Below are positions 16,563-24,630 of a DNA stretch of 64,000 nucleotides, one piece after another. A model generated the notes under the pieces. That model had not been told where the DNA came from. It searched no databases and was given only the letters and a program-made list of their open reading frames with translations. The translations under genes were made by a program, and so were the position numbers. The stretch spans positions 7,316,001-7,380,000 of the forward strand of contig NZ_CP102770.1 in assembly GCF_038561935.1 (NCBI RefSeq), in the 5' to 3' direction. The stretch comes from Myxococcus stipitatus. GTDB lineage: Bacteria > Myxococcota > Myxococcia > Myxococcales > Myxococcaceae. The first letter of the stretch is position 1; each line of letters begins with the position of its first letter.

Positions 16563-17348
16563 ATCCACCTCCTCGAGCAGTTCGAGCAGCACGTGAGGCG
16601 CCGCACGGCTCCCCATGACCCCGCCTGGCGCTACGAGCAGGGTGAGGGAGTCGTGCGTGCGCTGGGCCCTTCACCGTCGCCCTTCGACAACTCGGTGTGC
16701 TGGGCGGACACGGACGAAGGGAACGCCGACGGGGTCATCCAGGCGCAAGTGGAGCACTTCCGCGCGTTGGGGCGCGCGTTCATGTGGAAGGTCTACGACC
16801 AGGATGCACCGGATGACCTCGAGGCCCGGCTGCTCCGCGCGGGCTTCCAGGTCGAGTCCCGGGTGTCCCTGGCCGTGTTCGACACCGCCTGCCCGCTGCC
16901 TCCGGCCTCGACCCGGGGGGGCGTGGAGCTCCGGCGCGTGGAGTCCGCCTCGGGGCTCCGGGCGGCCATGGAGGTCCAGGAGGTTGTCTGGAAGCAGGAC
17001 TGCCAATGGCTGCTCCAATCCCTGACCGAGGAGCTGCGAACCCAGCCGGAGCTGCTGCGCGTCTTCGTGGGCTGGGCGGGAGAAAAGCCCGTGTGCTCGA
17101 GCTGGCTCCGCATCGACGAGGGAACCCCCTTCGCGAGCCTCTGGGGTGGCTCGGTCCACCCGGACTTCCGAGGCCAGGGCCTCTATCGCGCCATGGTGGC
17201 GGCACGCGCCGAGGAGGCTCGCCAGCGCGGCATCACCTACCTCCATGTCGAGGCAGGTGACATGAGCCGCCCCATCCTGGAGCGCCTGGGGTTCCAGGTG
17301 CTCTCGCGGGTCGCCCGGTGCATCTATCGGCCACCGGGCATCCCGTGA
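16563..17348 (+). CDS. GNAT family N-acetyltransferase
   Basis: About 261 residues. The C-terminal half is a GNAT domain: VFVGWAGEKPVCSSWLRI, then ASLWGGSVHPDFRGQGLYRAMV with the R/QxxGxG/A acetyl-CoA loop, then ITYLHVEAGDMSRPILERLGF. The N-terminal half is a second, divergent GNAT-like region (FMWKVYDQDAPDDLEARLLRAGF). The start is uncertain. The frame has an ATG at 16398, but that would put 55 poorly coding residues in front. AAGGAG stands six bases before an in-frame ATC at 16563, after which the protein reads HLLEQFEQHVRRR, a plausible family N-terminus. The next conventional start is the GTG at 16593. Confidence 0.85.
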   Translation: MHLLEQFEQHVRRRTAPHDPAWRYEQGEGVVRALGPSPSPFDNSVCWADTDEGNADGVIQAQVEHFRALGRAFMWKVYDQDAPDDLEARLLRAGFQVESRVSLAVFDTACPLPPASTRGGVELRRVESASGLRAAMEVQEVVWKQDCQWLLQSLTEELRTQPELLRVFVGWAGEKPVCSSWLRIDEGTPFASLWGGSVHPDFRGQGLYRAMVAARAEEARQRGITYLHVEAGDMSRPILERLGFQVLSRVARCIYRPPGIP

Positions 17349-17358
17349 GGCGTGGGGC

Positions 17359-17955
17359 TCACGGCCCGGGCTTGAAGCCCAGCACCTGCACCGTGGTGCT
17401 CGGGCCTTGGTGGAAGCGCCCCTCGGAGACCTCGCGGTCGACCTCCACGCAGCGCTCCAGGCGCAGGCCCGCGAGCTCCGCCCGCAGGGCCTGGGGTGTC
17501 ATCAGCAGCGACACGTCCGACGGGCCGCCCTTCCCTGGCCGCTCGAGCTGGCGCGGCGTGTAGGCCTCGAGCACGAAGGCGCCCCCCGGCCGCAGCGCCC
17601 TGACACACGCCGCATGGAGCCGCGCGCGAATCGCCGGAGGGACATGCGCCCAGATGGAGACGATGCCCGCCCAGCGCGCCTCGCCCAGGTCGTACTCCCC
17701 CAGGTCCGCCAGGACGGTGGTGAGCGCGACGCCTCGCTCCGATGCGAGCTTCGCCGCGTTGGCCAGCCCGACCTCCGACAGGTCCACGGCCGTGACGGCA
17801 TGGCCCCGCTGCGCCATGAAGACAGCGTTCCTGCCCTCCCCTTCCGCCAGACAGAGCACCGGGCCGTCTGGAATCCGCGCGGCGACCTCGCGCAGGAAGT
17901 CGTTCGGCTCCGTGCCGTACGAGGCGAATGCGTCCGAGTAACGTTCATTCCACAT
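17359..17955 (-). CDS. SAM-dependent methyltransferase (TehB-like)
   Basis: 198 residues with a complete class I methyltransferase core: GPVLCLAEGEGRNAVFMAQRGHAVTAVDLSEVGLANA (motif I EGEGRN, acidic end of strand 2 VDLS), then WAGIVSIWAHVPPAIR, then VRALRPGGAFVLEAY. Size and motif I match the small TehB/tellurite-resistance-like group, which methylates metalloids or thiols. The actual substrate is unknown. A GGGAGGG ribosome site precedes the ATG. The next methyltransferase gene ends 20 bases upstream on the same strand, so the two may be one operon. Confidence 0.9.
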   Translation of the reverse strand: MWNERYSDAFASYGTEPNDFLREVAARIPDGPVLCLAEGEGRNAVFMAQRGHAVTAVDLSEVGLANAAKLASERGVALTTVLADLGEYDLGEARWAGIVSIWAHVPPAIRARLHAACVRALRPGGAFVLEAYTPRQLERPGKGGPSDVSLLMTPQALRAELAGLRLERCVEVDREVSEGRFHQGPSTTVQVLGFKPGP

Positions 17956-17975
17956 GTTGTCCCTCCCAACCCCTG

Positions 17976-18707
17976 TCAGACAGCGGCCCCGGGCTCGAAG
18001 CGCGCGAGGAAGACCTTGAACTGGAGCGATACGAAGAGCGTGCGCGGCGACACGAGCCCGCTCTGCGCGAGCAGGGAGAACAGCGCGTCATCGGACTCGA
18101 TGGGCCGCATCGTCGCCAGGTGATGGCGCTTGCGCTCCAGGTCCTCCAGCGGAATGCCGTAAGCCCGCCACCGGCGCAGCTCGATGTTGGACAGCTCGGG
18201 GTCCTTGCCGATGCGGCACCCGAGGACCAGCGGCGCGCCGGGCTTGAGCCGCCGGGTCACCTCGCGCAGCAGCGAGAGCCGCGCCGCGTCACCCTCCACG
18301 TGGTGCAACACCCCCATCAGCTGCGCCCCATCGAACGGCGGACCCGGAGGCAGGGTGTGCAGCTCACCGAGGTGCAGCCGCGTCCGCGAGAGGATTCCCT
18401 CCGAGGCCAGTCGCTTGCGAGCCACGTCGAGCATGGGCTCGGAAGGCTCCACGCCGGTGAAGCTCCAGCCCGGCACGTCGAAGCGGGTGTACGGCAACAA
18501 CTCCGCGCCCGTGCCCAGCCCCACGAAGAGCAGCGAGGCCGAGTCCTGGCCATCCAGCTGCGCGGTCAGCGCGCTGACGCCCAGCTCATACACGGCCTGG
18601 AAGCCCGCGAGGCTGATGGCGGCCTGGGCGTCGTAGTGGGCCGCGCGGTCGGCACCGAAGCCCGGGACGGGGTGGTGGGTTGCGGGGATGGGATGTTCAT
18701 GGGCCAC
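17976..18707 (-). CDS. SAM-dependent methyltransferase
   Basis: 243 residues from the GTG at 18707, which has GGAGG nine to ten bases upstream. The upstream ATG at 18794 lacks this. Motifs: LLFVGLGTGAELLPYTRFDVPGWSFTGVEPSEPMLDVAR (motif I GLGTG, acidic VEPS), then FDGAQLMGVLHHV, then LLREVTRRLKPGAPLVLGCRIG. Residues 1-45 carry AHYDAQAAISLAGFQAVYELG, a segment seen in UbiE/arsenite-type methyltransferases. It lies just upstream of the TehB-like gene on the same strand. Confidence 0.88.
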   Translation of the reverse strand: MAHEHPIPATHHPVPGFGADRAAHYDAQAAISLAGFQAVYELGVSALTAQLDGQDSASLLFVGLGTGAELLPYTRFDVPGWSFTGVEPSEPMLDVARKRLASEGILSRTRLHLGELHTLPPGPPFDGAQLMGVLHHVEGDAARLSLLREVTRRLKPGAPLVLGCRIGKDPELSNIELRRWRAYGIPLEDLERKRHHLATMRPIESDDALFSLLAQSGLVSPRTLFVSLQFKVFLARFEPGAAV

Positions 18708-18854
18708 GAGGGGTCCTCCAGCGGCTCGCCCGACGCGGGCGAGCCGAGAGGAAGATAGAAAGCGGCCCCGAGCCAGGGGAGAGCGAGGATTCATCTCGAA
18801 TCGGCGGAACGGAGGGTTCCCCCTCCGCCCCGCTGCCCCCAGCTCGAGAGGGGG

Positions 18855-19922
18855 CTACTCGAAGAGGGACAGCTGTCCCAGCGAGCGCAGCTCCCCCGTC
18901 GTGTCCCGCGCCACCGCGCGAATGCGGACGTGCGACACGGGTGTCGTGCCCGTGAGGTCCAGCTCCATGAAGGGCCGCGACCCCACGTCCGGCAGCAGGT
19001 TGGCCATGGACGTCCACTGGGTCCCGTCCGCGCTGCCTTCCAGCACCAGCTCGCTCAGGATGCCGGACACCGCGAAGTTGCGCAGCACGGCCTTGCGGAG
19101 CACCGCCGCGCGAGGGAGCTGCAGGGCGACCTCTCGAACCCCCGACTGGAAGAGCACGATGTCGCCGAGGCTGCCCTGGGTGAGCGGGCAAGGCGTCACC
19201 GCGTTCGTGTAGGTGCACGTCGCGCCACGGCTCATCGGGACGAGCGCCCTGCGGGGCAACGCGACTTCGTCACTGGTGTAGGTGATGTCGACCGTCTCCT
19301 CACCCACCTTCGCGTCGCGCTCGACGGTGAGGAAGGCCTTGAGCCCCGCCATGTCTTCCAGGGCGTAGTCACTCAGCGTGGCGGGCGCGGTGGCCTTGGA
19401 GATGACCCAGACGGGCCTGAGGCTCGTGCCGCGAACGGTCAGCGTGTGCGCATCGGGCCCCGCGCCGTGGGTGCCGGACAGAGACTTGAAGCCCACACTC
19501 ACCCCTTGAGCCGCCGCCGTGGCCGTCGGCGCGCCCGTCCACTCCTGGAGGGTGGGCATCGTTACCTCCCCTGCCTGGATGAGGAAGGCGGCCGAGACAC
19601 CGCGGCCCTGGGTCCGCGCGGGCGTGTGGGCAACGAAGCACCGCGCGATGCTCCCGTTGCGAGTGTCCGCCCCCAGCAGCTCGAGCTTGAAGGTGCCATC
19701 GGCCTCGGTCTTCACCGTCTTCCAGCTCGACGAGAAGCTCGCGAGCGCGCAGGCCGAGTTCTCACTTCGGTAGAACTTCAAGAGCTCGCCGGACAGGGCC
19801 GCTCCGGCCTCGTCCACCGCCTTGCCCCTCAGGACGATGTCCTGACCCTCCTCCACCTGGCTCGCGGTACAGCCCCCACACACCACCAGCCCCCCCAGCG
19901 TCAACGTGCGCATCCATCGCAT
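18855..19922 (-). CDS. Lipoprotein with discoidin-like C-terminal domain
   Basis: 355 residues starting at the ATG at 19922, chosen because AAGGAGG precedes it. The longer ATG at 19961 lacks a site. The signal is of lipoprotein type (LTLGGLVVCGGC). Residues about 20-110 read as a carboxypeptidase-regulatory/beta-sandwich fold (GKAVDEAGAALSGELLKFY, TEADGTFKLELLG). The C-terminal 110 residues resemble a discoidin/F5-F8 type C jelly roll (LRNFAVSGILSELVLEGSADG, then PVSHVRIRAV). It is probably a cell-surface binding protein. The function is not known. Confidence 0.78.
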   Translation of the reverse strand: MRWMRTLTLGGLVVCGGCTASQVEEGQDIVLRGKAVDEAGAALSGELLKFYRSENSACALASFSSSWKTVKTEADGTFKLELLGADTRNGSIARCFVAHTPARTQGRGVSAAFLIQAGEVTMPTLQEWTGAPTATAAAQGVSVGFKSLSGTHGAGPDAHTLTVRGTSLRPVWVISKATAPATLSDYALEDMAGLKAFLTVERDAKVGEETVDITYTSDEVALPRRALVPMSRGATCTYTNAVTPCPLTQGSLGDIVLFQSGVREVALQLPRAAVLRKAVLRNFAVSGILSELVLEGSADGTQWTSMANLLPDVGSRPFMELDLTGTTPVSHVRIRAVARDTTGELRSLGQLSLFE

Positions 19923-20098
19923 GGACACCTCCTTCATCGGTGAGCGCCGCCGACAGTGCAAAACCGGTGCAGACCTCCTCTCCCTCGACAGGCCCGGCTC
20001 CAGGCCCGGACATTCACGGCAGCGACGTCATGGCGAGCCGTCTACGCAGGTGCCACCGCCGCTTCGCAGTCCCCGACCTGGGTGTCGTGAGACATCAC

Positions 20099-21751
20099 CT
20101 AGCGACGGGTGAATACACCCAGCTTGTCTCGGTTCCAGGCGTTGATGGTCACCGAGGTGACGCGGTTCCGGGTCGCCGCGAACAGCGCCCCCGAGAACCC
20201 GGTCGCGTTCTCGCCCGTGGTCTGGAAGTAGAAGTCGTCACCGCTGTAGTGCATGAGCGCGAAGCGCTCCGCCTTGGGCCCCACGGTGAACGAGAGCGCC
20301 CCATCGCGCTGCGACACGGTGAGGTCGCCGTAGAGGCGGTTCGGGTACGTGCCGACGTAGGCGTTCAGGTTGCGTGGGGGCGTCGGGTTCACCGCGGGCT
20401 TGGAGTACTTCGTCTGGTCCTCCGTCACCGGCTCGGCCACGAAGGGCGCGATGTAGGCCAGCCAGTCCCGCGTCGAGGCGCCGTAGCGCACGACGTCGAC
20501 GAACTCGGCGGCGATGGCTTCGGGGACGCCGCGAGGGTTCGAGTTCGTGAGCACCGCGATGCCCAGCTTCTTGGAGGGGAACACGGTGATGGCCGTCGAG
20601 GCGCCGCGCTCGAAGGCCCCCGAGTGGCTCAGCCTCAGCTCTCCCGTGTTCTCGTAGTCCACGTTCCAGCCCAGGCCGTAGAAGCTGCTCCGGCCGCCGA
20701 GCTCCGTCGGACCGTGGATGACGCTGCTGGGCTTCCAGATGGTCTGAAGCTCCGCGGCGGCAATCAGCGGGGTGGGCAGCCCCGGGAAGTTGCCTCCGGC
20801 GAGCACCATCGTCAGCCACCGGGAGATGTCCCGCACGGAGGCGTTGCCGCCGCCCGCGGGCGCCTGCCCGTCGTTGTTCGCGCCCAGGTCCGGCTTCCAT
20901 TGGCCGTTCACCAGGGTGTGCAGCGCCGCGCGGTTCTTGCTCGCCTGGAGCTCCGCGAAGGAGAAGCTGGAGGAGGTCATCCCCAGCGGCACGAAGAGCA
21001 CCTCGCGCGCCAGGTCCTGCCACGAGCGCCCCGTCGCCGCGGCCATCGCCAGGGCCCCGGCGGTCAGGCCGTAGTTGGTATAGGCATACGAGTCGCGGAA
21101 CCTCGCCAGCGGATACAGCGACAGCTTCGAGATGATCTGCTCTCCGGTGTAGCCCAGGTCCTCGAGCAGGTCCCCCACGTGGTCTGGCAGGCCACTGCGA
21201 TGTGAGAACAGGTCCGCGGCCGTGACGTGCTGGCTCACCCAGGGGTCGGCCAGGGCGAAGCTCGGGCGCACCGTCTGCACGGCGTCGTTCCAGCCGACCT
21301 TGGCCAGCTGCCGCGTCAGCGCGGCGGCGATGACCGTGGAGCTCAAGGGCTTGGAGACGGACGCGAGCTGGAACACGGTGTCCGGGTCCACATCTCCCGC
21401 GACACCGGCCTGCCGGTCACCGAACCCTTTGAGGTAGCGGACCACGCCGTCGTAGACCACGGCGACCGCGATTCCAGGCACGGTGGTCGCGGCCTTGTCC
21501 TTCTTCACGATGTCATCGAGGACGGCCAGCGCGCGCGTCACGCCGTCCGCGGTGATTTCGCCGGAGGACGTGGGGGCCTGGGGTGTCGCGGTGGCGCGGG
21601 GACGAGGCGGCTGCGGGGCGGCTTCCGCGCGCGGACCGGTCCCGGTGATGGCGGCACCGACTCCGGCGGCTCCCAGGCCTCGCAGCAGCGTCCTGCGCGC
21701 CATGCGGGGTGGGGCCTTGGGTGTTGAGCCATTCACATCGTCGTTCGCCAT
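20099..21751 (-). CDS. Tat-exported serine hydrolase (beta-lactamase/PBP4* type)
   Basis: About 550 residues from the ATG at 21751. A twin-arginine signal is clear (ARRTLLRGLGAAGVGAAITG). The catalytic motifs are SxxK in LASVSKPLSS, YxN in YAYTNYG and HxG in RLSHSGAFERG. The C-terminal 120 residues are a separate lipocalin-like beta domain (NAYVGTYPNRLYGDLTVSQ, LSFTVGPKAERFALMHY) common in this group. Tat export suggests it folds before crossing the membrane. Members act as peptidases, esterases or inert binding proteins. The exact role is unknown. Confidence 0.9.
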   Translation of the reverse strand: MANDDVNGSTPKAPPRMARRTLLRGLGAAGVGAAITGTGPRAEAAPQPPRPRATATPQAPTSSGEITADGVTRALAVLDDIVKKDKAATTVPGIAVAVVYDGVVRYLKGFGDRQAGVAGDVDPDTVFQLASVSKPLSSTVIAAALTRQLAKVGWNDAVQTVRPSFALADPWVSQHVTAADLFSHRSGLPDHVGDLLEDLGYTGEQIISKLSLYPLARFRDSYAYTNYGLTAGALAMAAATGRSWQDLAREVLFVPLGMTSSSFSFAELQASKNRAALHTLVNGQWKPDLGANNDGQAPAGGGNASVRDISRWLTMVLAGGNFPGLPTPLIAAAELQTIWKPSSVIHGPTELGGRSSFYGLGWNVDYENTGELRLSHSGAFERGASTAITVFPSKKLGIAVLTNSNPRGVPEAIAAEFVDVVRYGASTRDWLAYIAPFVAEPVTEDQTKYSKPAVNPTPPRNLNAYVGTYPNRLYGDLTVSQRDGALSFTVGPKAERFALMHYSGDDFYFQTTGENATGFSGALFAATRNRVTSVTINAWNRDKLGVFTRR

Positions 21752-21877
21752 GACGCCCCCGAGCTGGCGCGCGTCGAAGAAGTTCCGACGGCGACGCCGC
21801 GCGGAGGATGGGACGCGCCCAGCGGGCACGCAATGGCCCCGGGTCCTACCGCCCATTCACTGGCGCACCATCGCGCG

Positions 21878-21990
21878 CTAGCGCTTGCGCTCGGTGAAGC
21901 CCTGCTTGCCCCGCTTCGCGATGAGCGTGTCCGCCGCGGCGCGGGCCTGCTTCTCATCCTTGTCCCCCAGCAGTCTTCCGAGACAAGGAG
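21878..21990 (-). pseudogene. Possible C-terminal gene remnant
   Basis: On the minus strand a short frame reads GDKDEKQARAAADTLIAKRG followed by KQGFTERKR and a TAG at 21878-21880. The composition is that of a real, highly charged helical C-terminus rather than a shadow. There is no in-frame ATG, GTG or TTG and no plausible upstream coding sequence. It may be the tail of a deleted gene or chance. Confidence 0.25.
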
Positions 21991-21993
21991 GTT

Positions 21994-22383
21994 GCGGCCC
22001 CTCGTCAGCGGGGCCGAATCAACCAGATTGCTCCCGTCATACGGATGCAATGACTCCGGCGCGCTCTGACCTGCTTCCGCAAGGGTCGCAAAAGACTCTC
22101 TTCTGTCCGAGAACAAGTCATGTCGCGGCTCCATCCAGAGTGCCGATGAGCCCACGCAACCCATTGAATCAACAGGGCTTCCAGGATTTCATGTCAAGCC
22201 TCATGACAGGGCGACCTCGCCCCCCTGCGCGAGGCGGCTCCACGGAAATGAGAAGAAATCTCGCAAACCATGAGAATCCCTAGAGCACTGAAACTGGTCC
22301 CTGGTTTGCTTTCTGAGGCGTCACACCGGAGGGCCAGGCCGCTCCGCCAGCCGGTGCCACCCTCGTAATCCCCTGGATGAGTG
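21994..22383. other. Intergenic region
   Basis: About 390 bases before the metzincin gene, with lower G+C than the flanks. No convincing coding frame, RNA or repeat was found. A short GC hairpin (CCTCGC/GCGAGG) lies near 22210-22232. The promoter of the protease gene should be here, but I cannot place a box with confidence. Confidence 0.4.
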
Positions 22384-23199
22384 ATGCTCGATCTGCGTTC
22401 CATGGCCGTGCTGGCGGGTGTCTCGTTGCTTGGCTCCGCGTGTGGAGGCCCCGAGGCTTCCGTGCCGGAGAAGGACGTCACCGGAATGACCTATGAGGAG
22501 TTCCGGAAGGTCACCTTCCAGGAGCCCGAGTCGGGCGTCTTCATCGCCTTTGGCGACCAGGCCTATGAGAGCGAGGAGCTGCTGCGCGAGGCCTTCGAGC
22601 AGGCGAACTCCGGCCTGGACACCCACCGTGGCGCGCTGGCTGTCTATTACTCCGGTGGCAAGGACGTGAAGTGGAGCGCGAGCGCGGCGCTCAACATCAC
22701 CTACTGCGTGAGCAGCGGGTTCGGGAGCAACTACAGCAAGGTCGTCAGCGCGATGAACACCGCGACGAGCGCGTGGGAGGGCGCCGGCCGCATCAACTTC
22801 ATCCACGTGTCCGCGCAAGACTCGAACTGCACGGCGCGCAACAACAACGTCGTGTTCGACGTGAGCCCCGTGAACGTGAATGGCCAGTACCTGGCGCGTG
22901 CCTTCTTCCCCAACTCCAGCCGCCGCAGCCGCAACGTCCTCATCGACAACTCGTCCTTCTCCTCGGGCGCCCCGGGCCTGGACGGAATCCTGCGCCACGA
23001 GCTGGGCCACACGCTCGGCTTCCGCCACGAGCACACCCGCCCCGAGGCGGGCGTCTGCTTCGAGGACAATCAGTGGCGGGGACTGACGCCCTATGACTCC
23101 AGCTCCGTCATGCACTATCCGCAGTGCAACGGCACGAACACCTGGAACCTCACGCTGACGAACCTGGACAAGCAGGGCGCGGGCATCCTCTACCCGTAG
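22384..23199 (+). CDS. Secreted zinc metzincin protease (astacin/matrixin-like)
   Basis: 271 residues. A lipoprotein-like signal (MAVLAGVSLLGSACGG) is followed by a pro-region and a metzincin catalytic domain. The extended zinc site is HELGHTLGFRHEHTRPE (three His plus the Glu), and a Met-turn SSVMHYPQCN follows about 30 residues later. Both features define metzincins. The first base triplet of the frame is a GTG at 22381 directly before the ATG. It is likely a secreted or surface protease, fitting a predatory lifestyle (inference). It ends against the Rid-family gene with a shared hairpin. Confidence 0.9.
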   Translation: MLDLRSMAVLAGVSLLGSACGGPEASVPEKDVTGMTYEEFRKVTFQEPESGVFIAFGDQAYESEELLREAFEQANSGLDTHRGALAVYYSGGKDVKWSASAALNITYCVSSGFGSNYSKVVSAMNTATSAWEGAGRINFIHVSAQDSNCTARNNNVVFDVSPVNVNGQYLARAFFPNSSRRSRNVLIDNSSFSSGAPGLDGILRHELGHTLGFRHEHTRPEAGVCFEDNQWRGLTPYDSSSVMHYPQCNGTNTWNLTLTNLDKQGAGILYP

Positions 23200-23205
23200 C
23201 CTGGT

Positions 23206-23227
23206 GGGCCGGTTCGCGAATCGGCCC
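23206..23227. terminator. Palindromic hairpin between convergent genes
   Basis: GGGCCG at 23206-23211 pairs with CGGCCC at 23222-23227. The centre TTCGCGAA is itself self-complementary, so almost the whole 22 bases pair. It lies seven bases after the protease stop and three bases before the Rid-family stop, and probably terminates both. Confidence 0.6.
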
Positions 23228-23229
23228 GC

Positions 23230-23664
23230 TCAGCCACGCACGACGGCGACCGCTTCGACTTCGAACAGCATCCCGTCCAGTGCCAGCCGAGGCACGGGGA
23301 TGAGCGTACACGTCGGTTTCAGTCCTTCCGTCCACACCCGGTCAAGCTCCGCGCCGATGACACGGAGCTTGTCCTGGGTGTGGTCCACCACGAGCAACGT
23401 GAGCTTGGCGACGTCGCTCACGCCCGCCCCCGCGGACGCCAGGGCCGTGCGGACGTTCTGGAATGCCTGCCGCACCTGGAGACCGAAGTCAGGCTGGAGC
23501 GCCCCCGTCTCCGTCTCCCCACCCTGTCCCGCGAGGAAGATGAGCCGCGTGTCCGAGGCCACCTGGGCCACGTGCGAGAAGCCGTAGGGCGCCGGGTCGA
23601 ACAACCCCTTCGGGTTCGTCAAGAGGAATGCGGGCTTCTTCGGCGCGTCCGTGCTCTGTCCCAT
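23230..23664 (-). CDS. Rid family protein (RidA/YjgF-like)
   Basis: 144 residues with the Rid chorismate-mutase-like fold: LIFLAGQGGETETG, then LQVRQAFQNVRTALASAGAGVSDVAKLTLLVVD, then FEVEAVAVV. The arginine that contacts the substrate carboxylate in true RidA imine deaminases (in the PARS-type segment) appears replaced by threonine in KPTCTLIPVPRL. This therefore more likely belongs to a Rid subgroup without proven deaminase activity. AGGTG precedes the ATG at 23664. Confidence 0.9.
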   Translation of the reverse strand: MGQSTDAPKKPAFLLTNPKGLFDPAPYGFSHVAQVASDTRLIFLAGQGGETETGALQPDFGLQVRQAFQNVRTALASAGAGVSDVAKLTLLVVDHTQDKLRVIGAELDRVWTEGLKPTCTLIPVPRLALDGMLFEVEAVAVVRG

Positions 23665-23821
23665 GGTTCACCTGTGTTGCCCGGGCCTTCGCGACCCTCG
23701 GCGGCCCCGTCGATATGCAAAGGGACGCGCGCGTCTTCAACAGAACCTGGAATGAAAAGGGCCTCGGCGGCATGAGCATCCGAGGCCCCTGGGACGTCAG
23801 TCTCGTGGACTCACCGCGACC

Positions 23822-24406
23822 TCACGGCCCGTCCACCGTGAAGTCGTCGATGGCCAGACCGCAGCTCACGCCGCCCGACGTGCTCGCCAGCTTGATGAGC
23901 GTGCTGGAGGTGGTCGCAGTGAAGACGTACGTCCGCACCGTCCAGCCCGGCAGCGAGTTGGAGACACTCGTGACGGACGACCCGTAGGTGAGCTGCGCGG
24001 TGCGCGTGCCCGTGCAGCCCGGCGGGAGCGCCACATAGAAGCGCACCGTATAGCCATTTCCCGCCACGGTGGGGATGGTCTGCTCGATGCTGCCCGCCCC
24101 GTAGCCGTTCAGGTCGATGGACTTCGTCCCGCTGTTCGGCGTCTTGTACGAGTTGTTCATCACCTTGATGCTGCCGCCAATCACCCAGTTGGTCAGCGTC
24201 GTCGCCCCCGTGGTGAGCACGGTGTAGTTGTAGCTTCCGGGCGGCGCGGCCTCGAAGCCGCTGTTGGTGACCTTGTTGATACCTTGCTCAGCCGTGCCCA
24301 GGTCGCCCGGCGCGCCCGCCTCCGGCGACTCGGGCCCCCCACACGCAGACAGCATGAGGCCCAGGCTCGCAACCACTCCCCCTCGAATCCATTGCATGAT
24401 GCGCAT
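23822..24406 (-). CDS. Secreted DUF642-like lipoprotein
   Basis: About 194 residues. A lipoprotein signal (MQWIRGGVVASLGLMLSAC) is followed by a single beta-sandwich domain: NSGFEAAPPGSY, LTNWVIGGSIKV, SIDLNGYGAGSIEQTIPTVA, YTVRFYVALPPGC, AIDDFTVDGP. This order matches DUF642/choice-of-anchor carbohydrate-binding-like modules. The start is ambiguous between the GTG at 24412 and the ATG at 24406, which share an AAAGGTG site. I prefer the ATG. Surface attachment is inferred. Confidence 0.78.
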   Translation of the reverse strand: MRIMQWIRGGVVASLGLMLSACGGPESPEAGAPGDLGTAEQGINKVTNSGFEAAPPGSYNYTVLTTGATTLTNWVIGGSIKVMNNSYKTPNSGTKSIDLNGYGAGSIEQTIPTVAGNGYTVRFYVALPPGCTGTRTAQLTYGSSVTSVSNSLPGWTVRTYVFTATTSSTLIKLASTSGGVSCGLAIDDFTVDGP

Positions 24407-24630
24407 GTTCACCTTTCACGTTGAACCGCCACGGCTCGGCGTTCCCCAAACGCCGCCGTCCTCGCGGTGGCCGACCATCGGCCCGTGAACAATGCCATCA
24501 CTGTCAGTATGGGGCGAGTTTCACGGTGAAACAAGCTGTCTTTCCCAGGGCACGAGAGTGATTGAGGCCGTTGACCCGGGACACGAGACACCCGGGGTGC
24601 AACAAACATGGTCATGAATGACCGCGCCTG

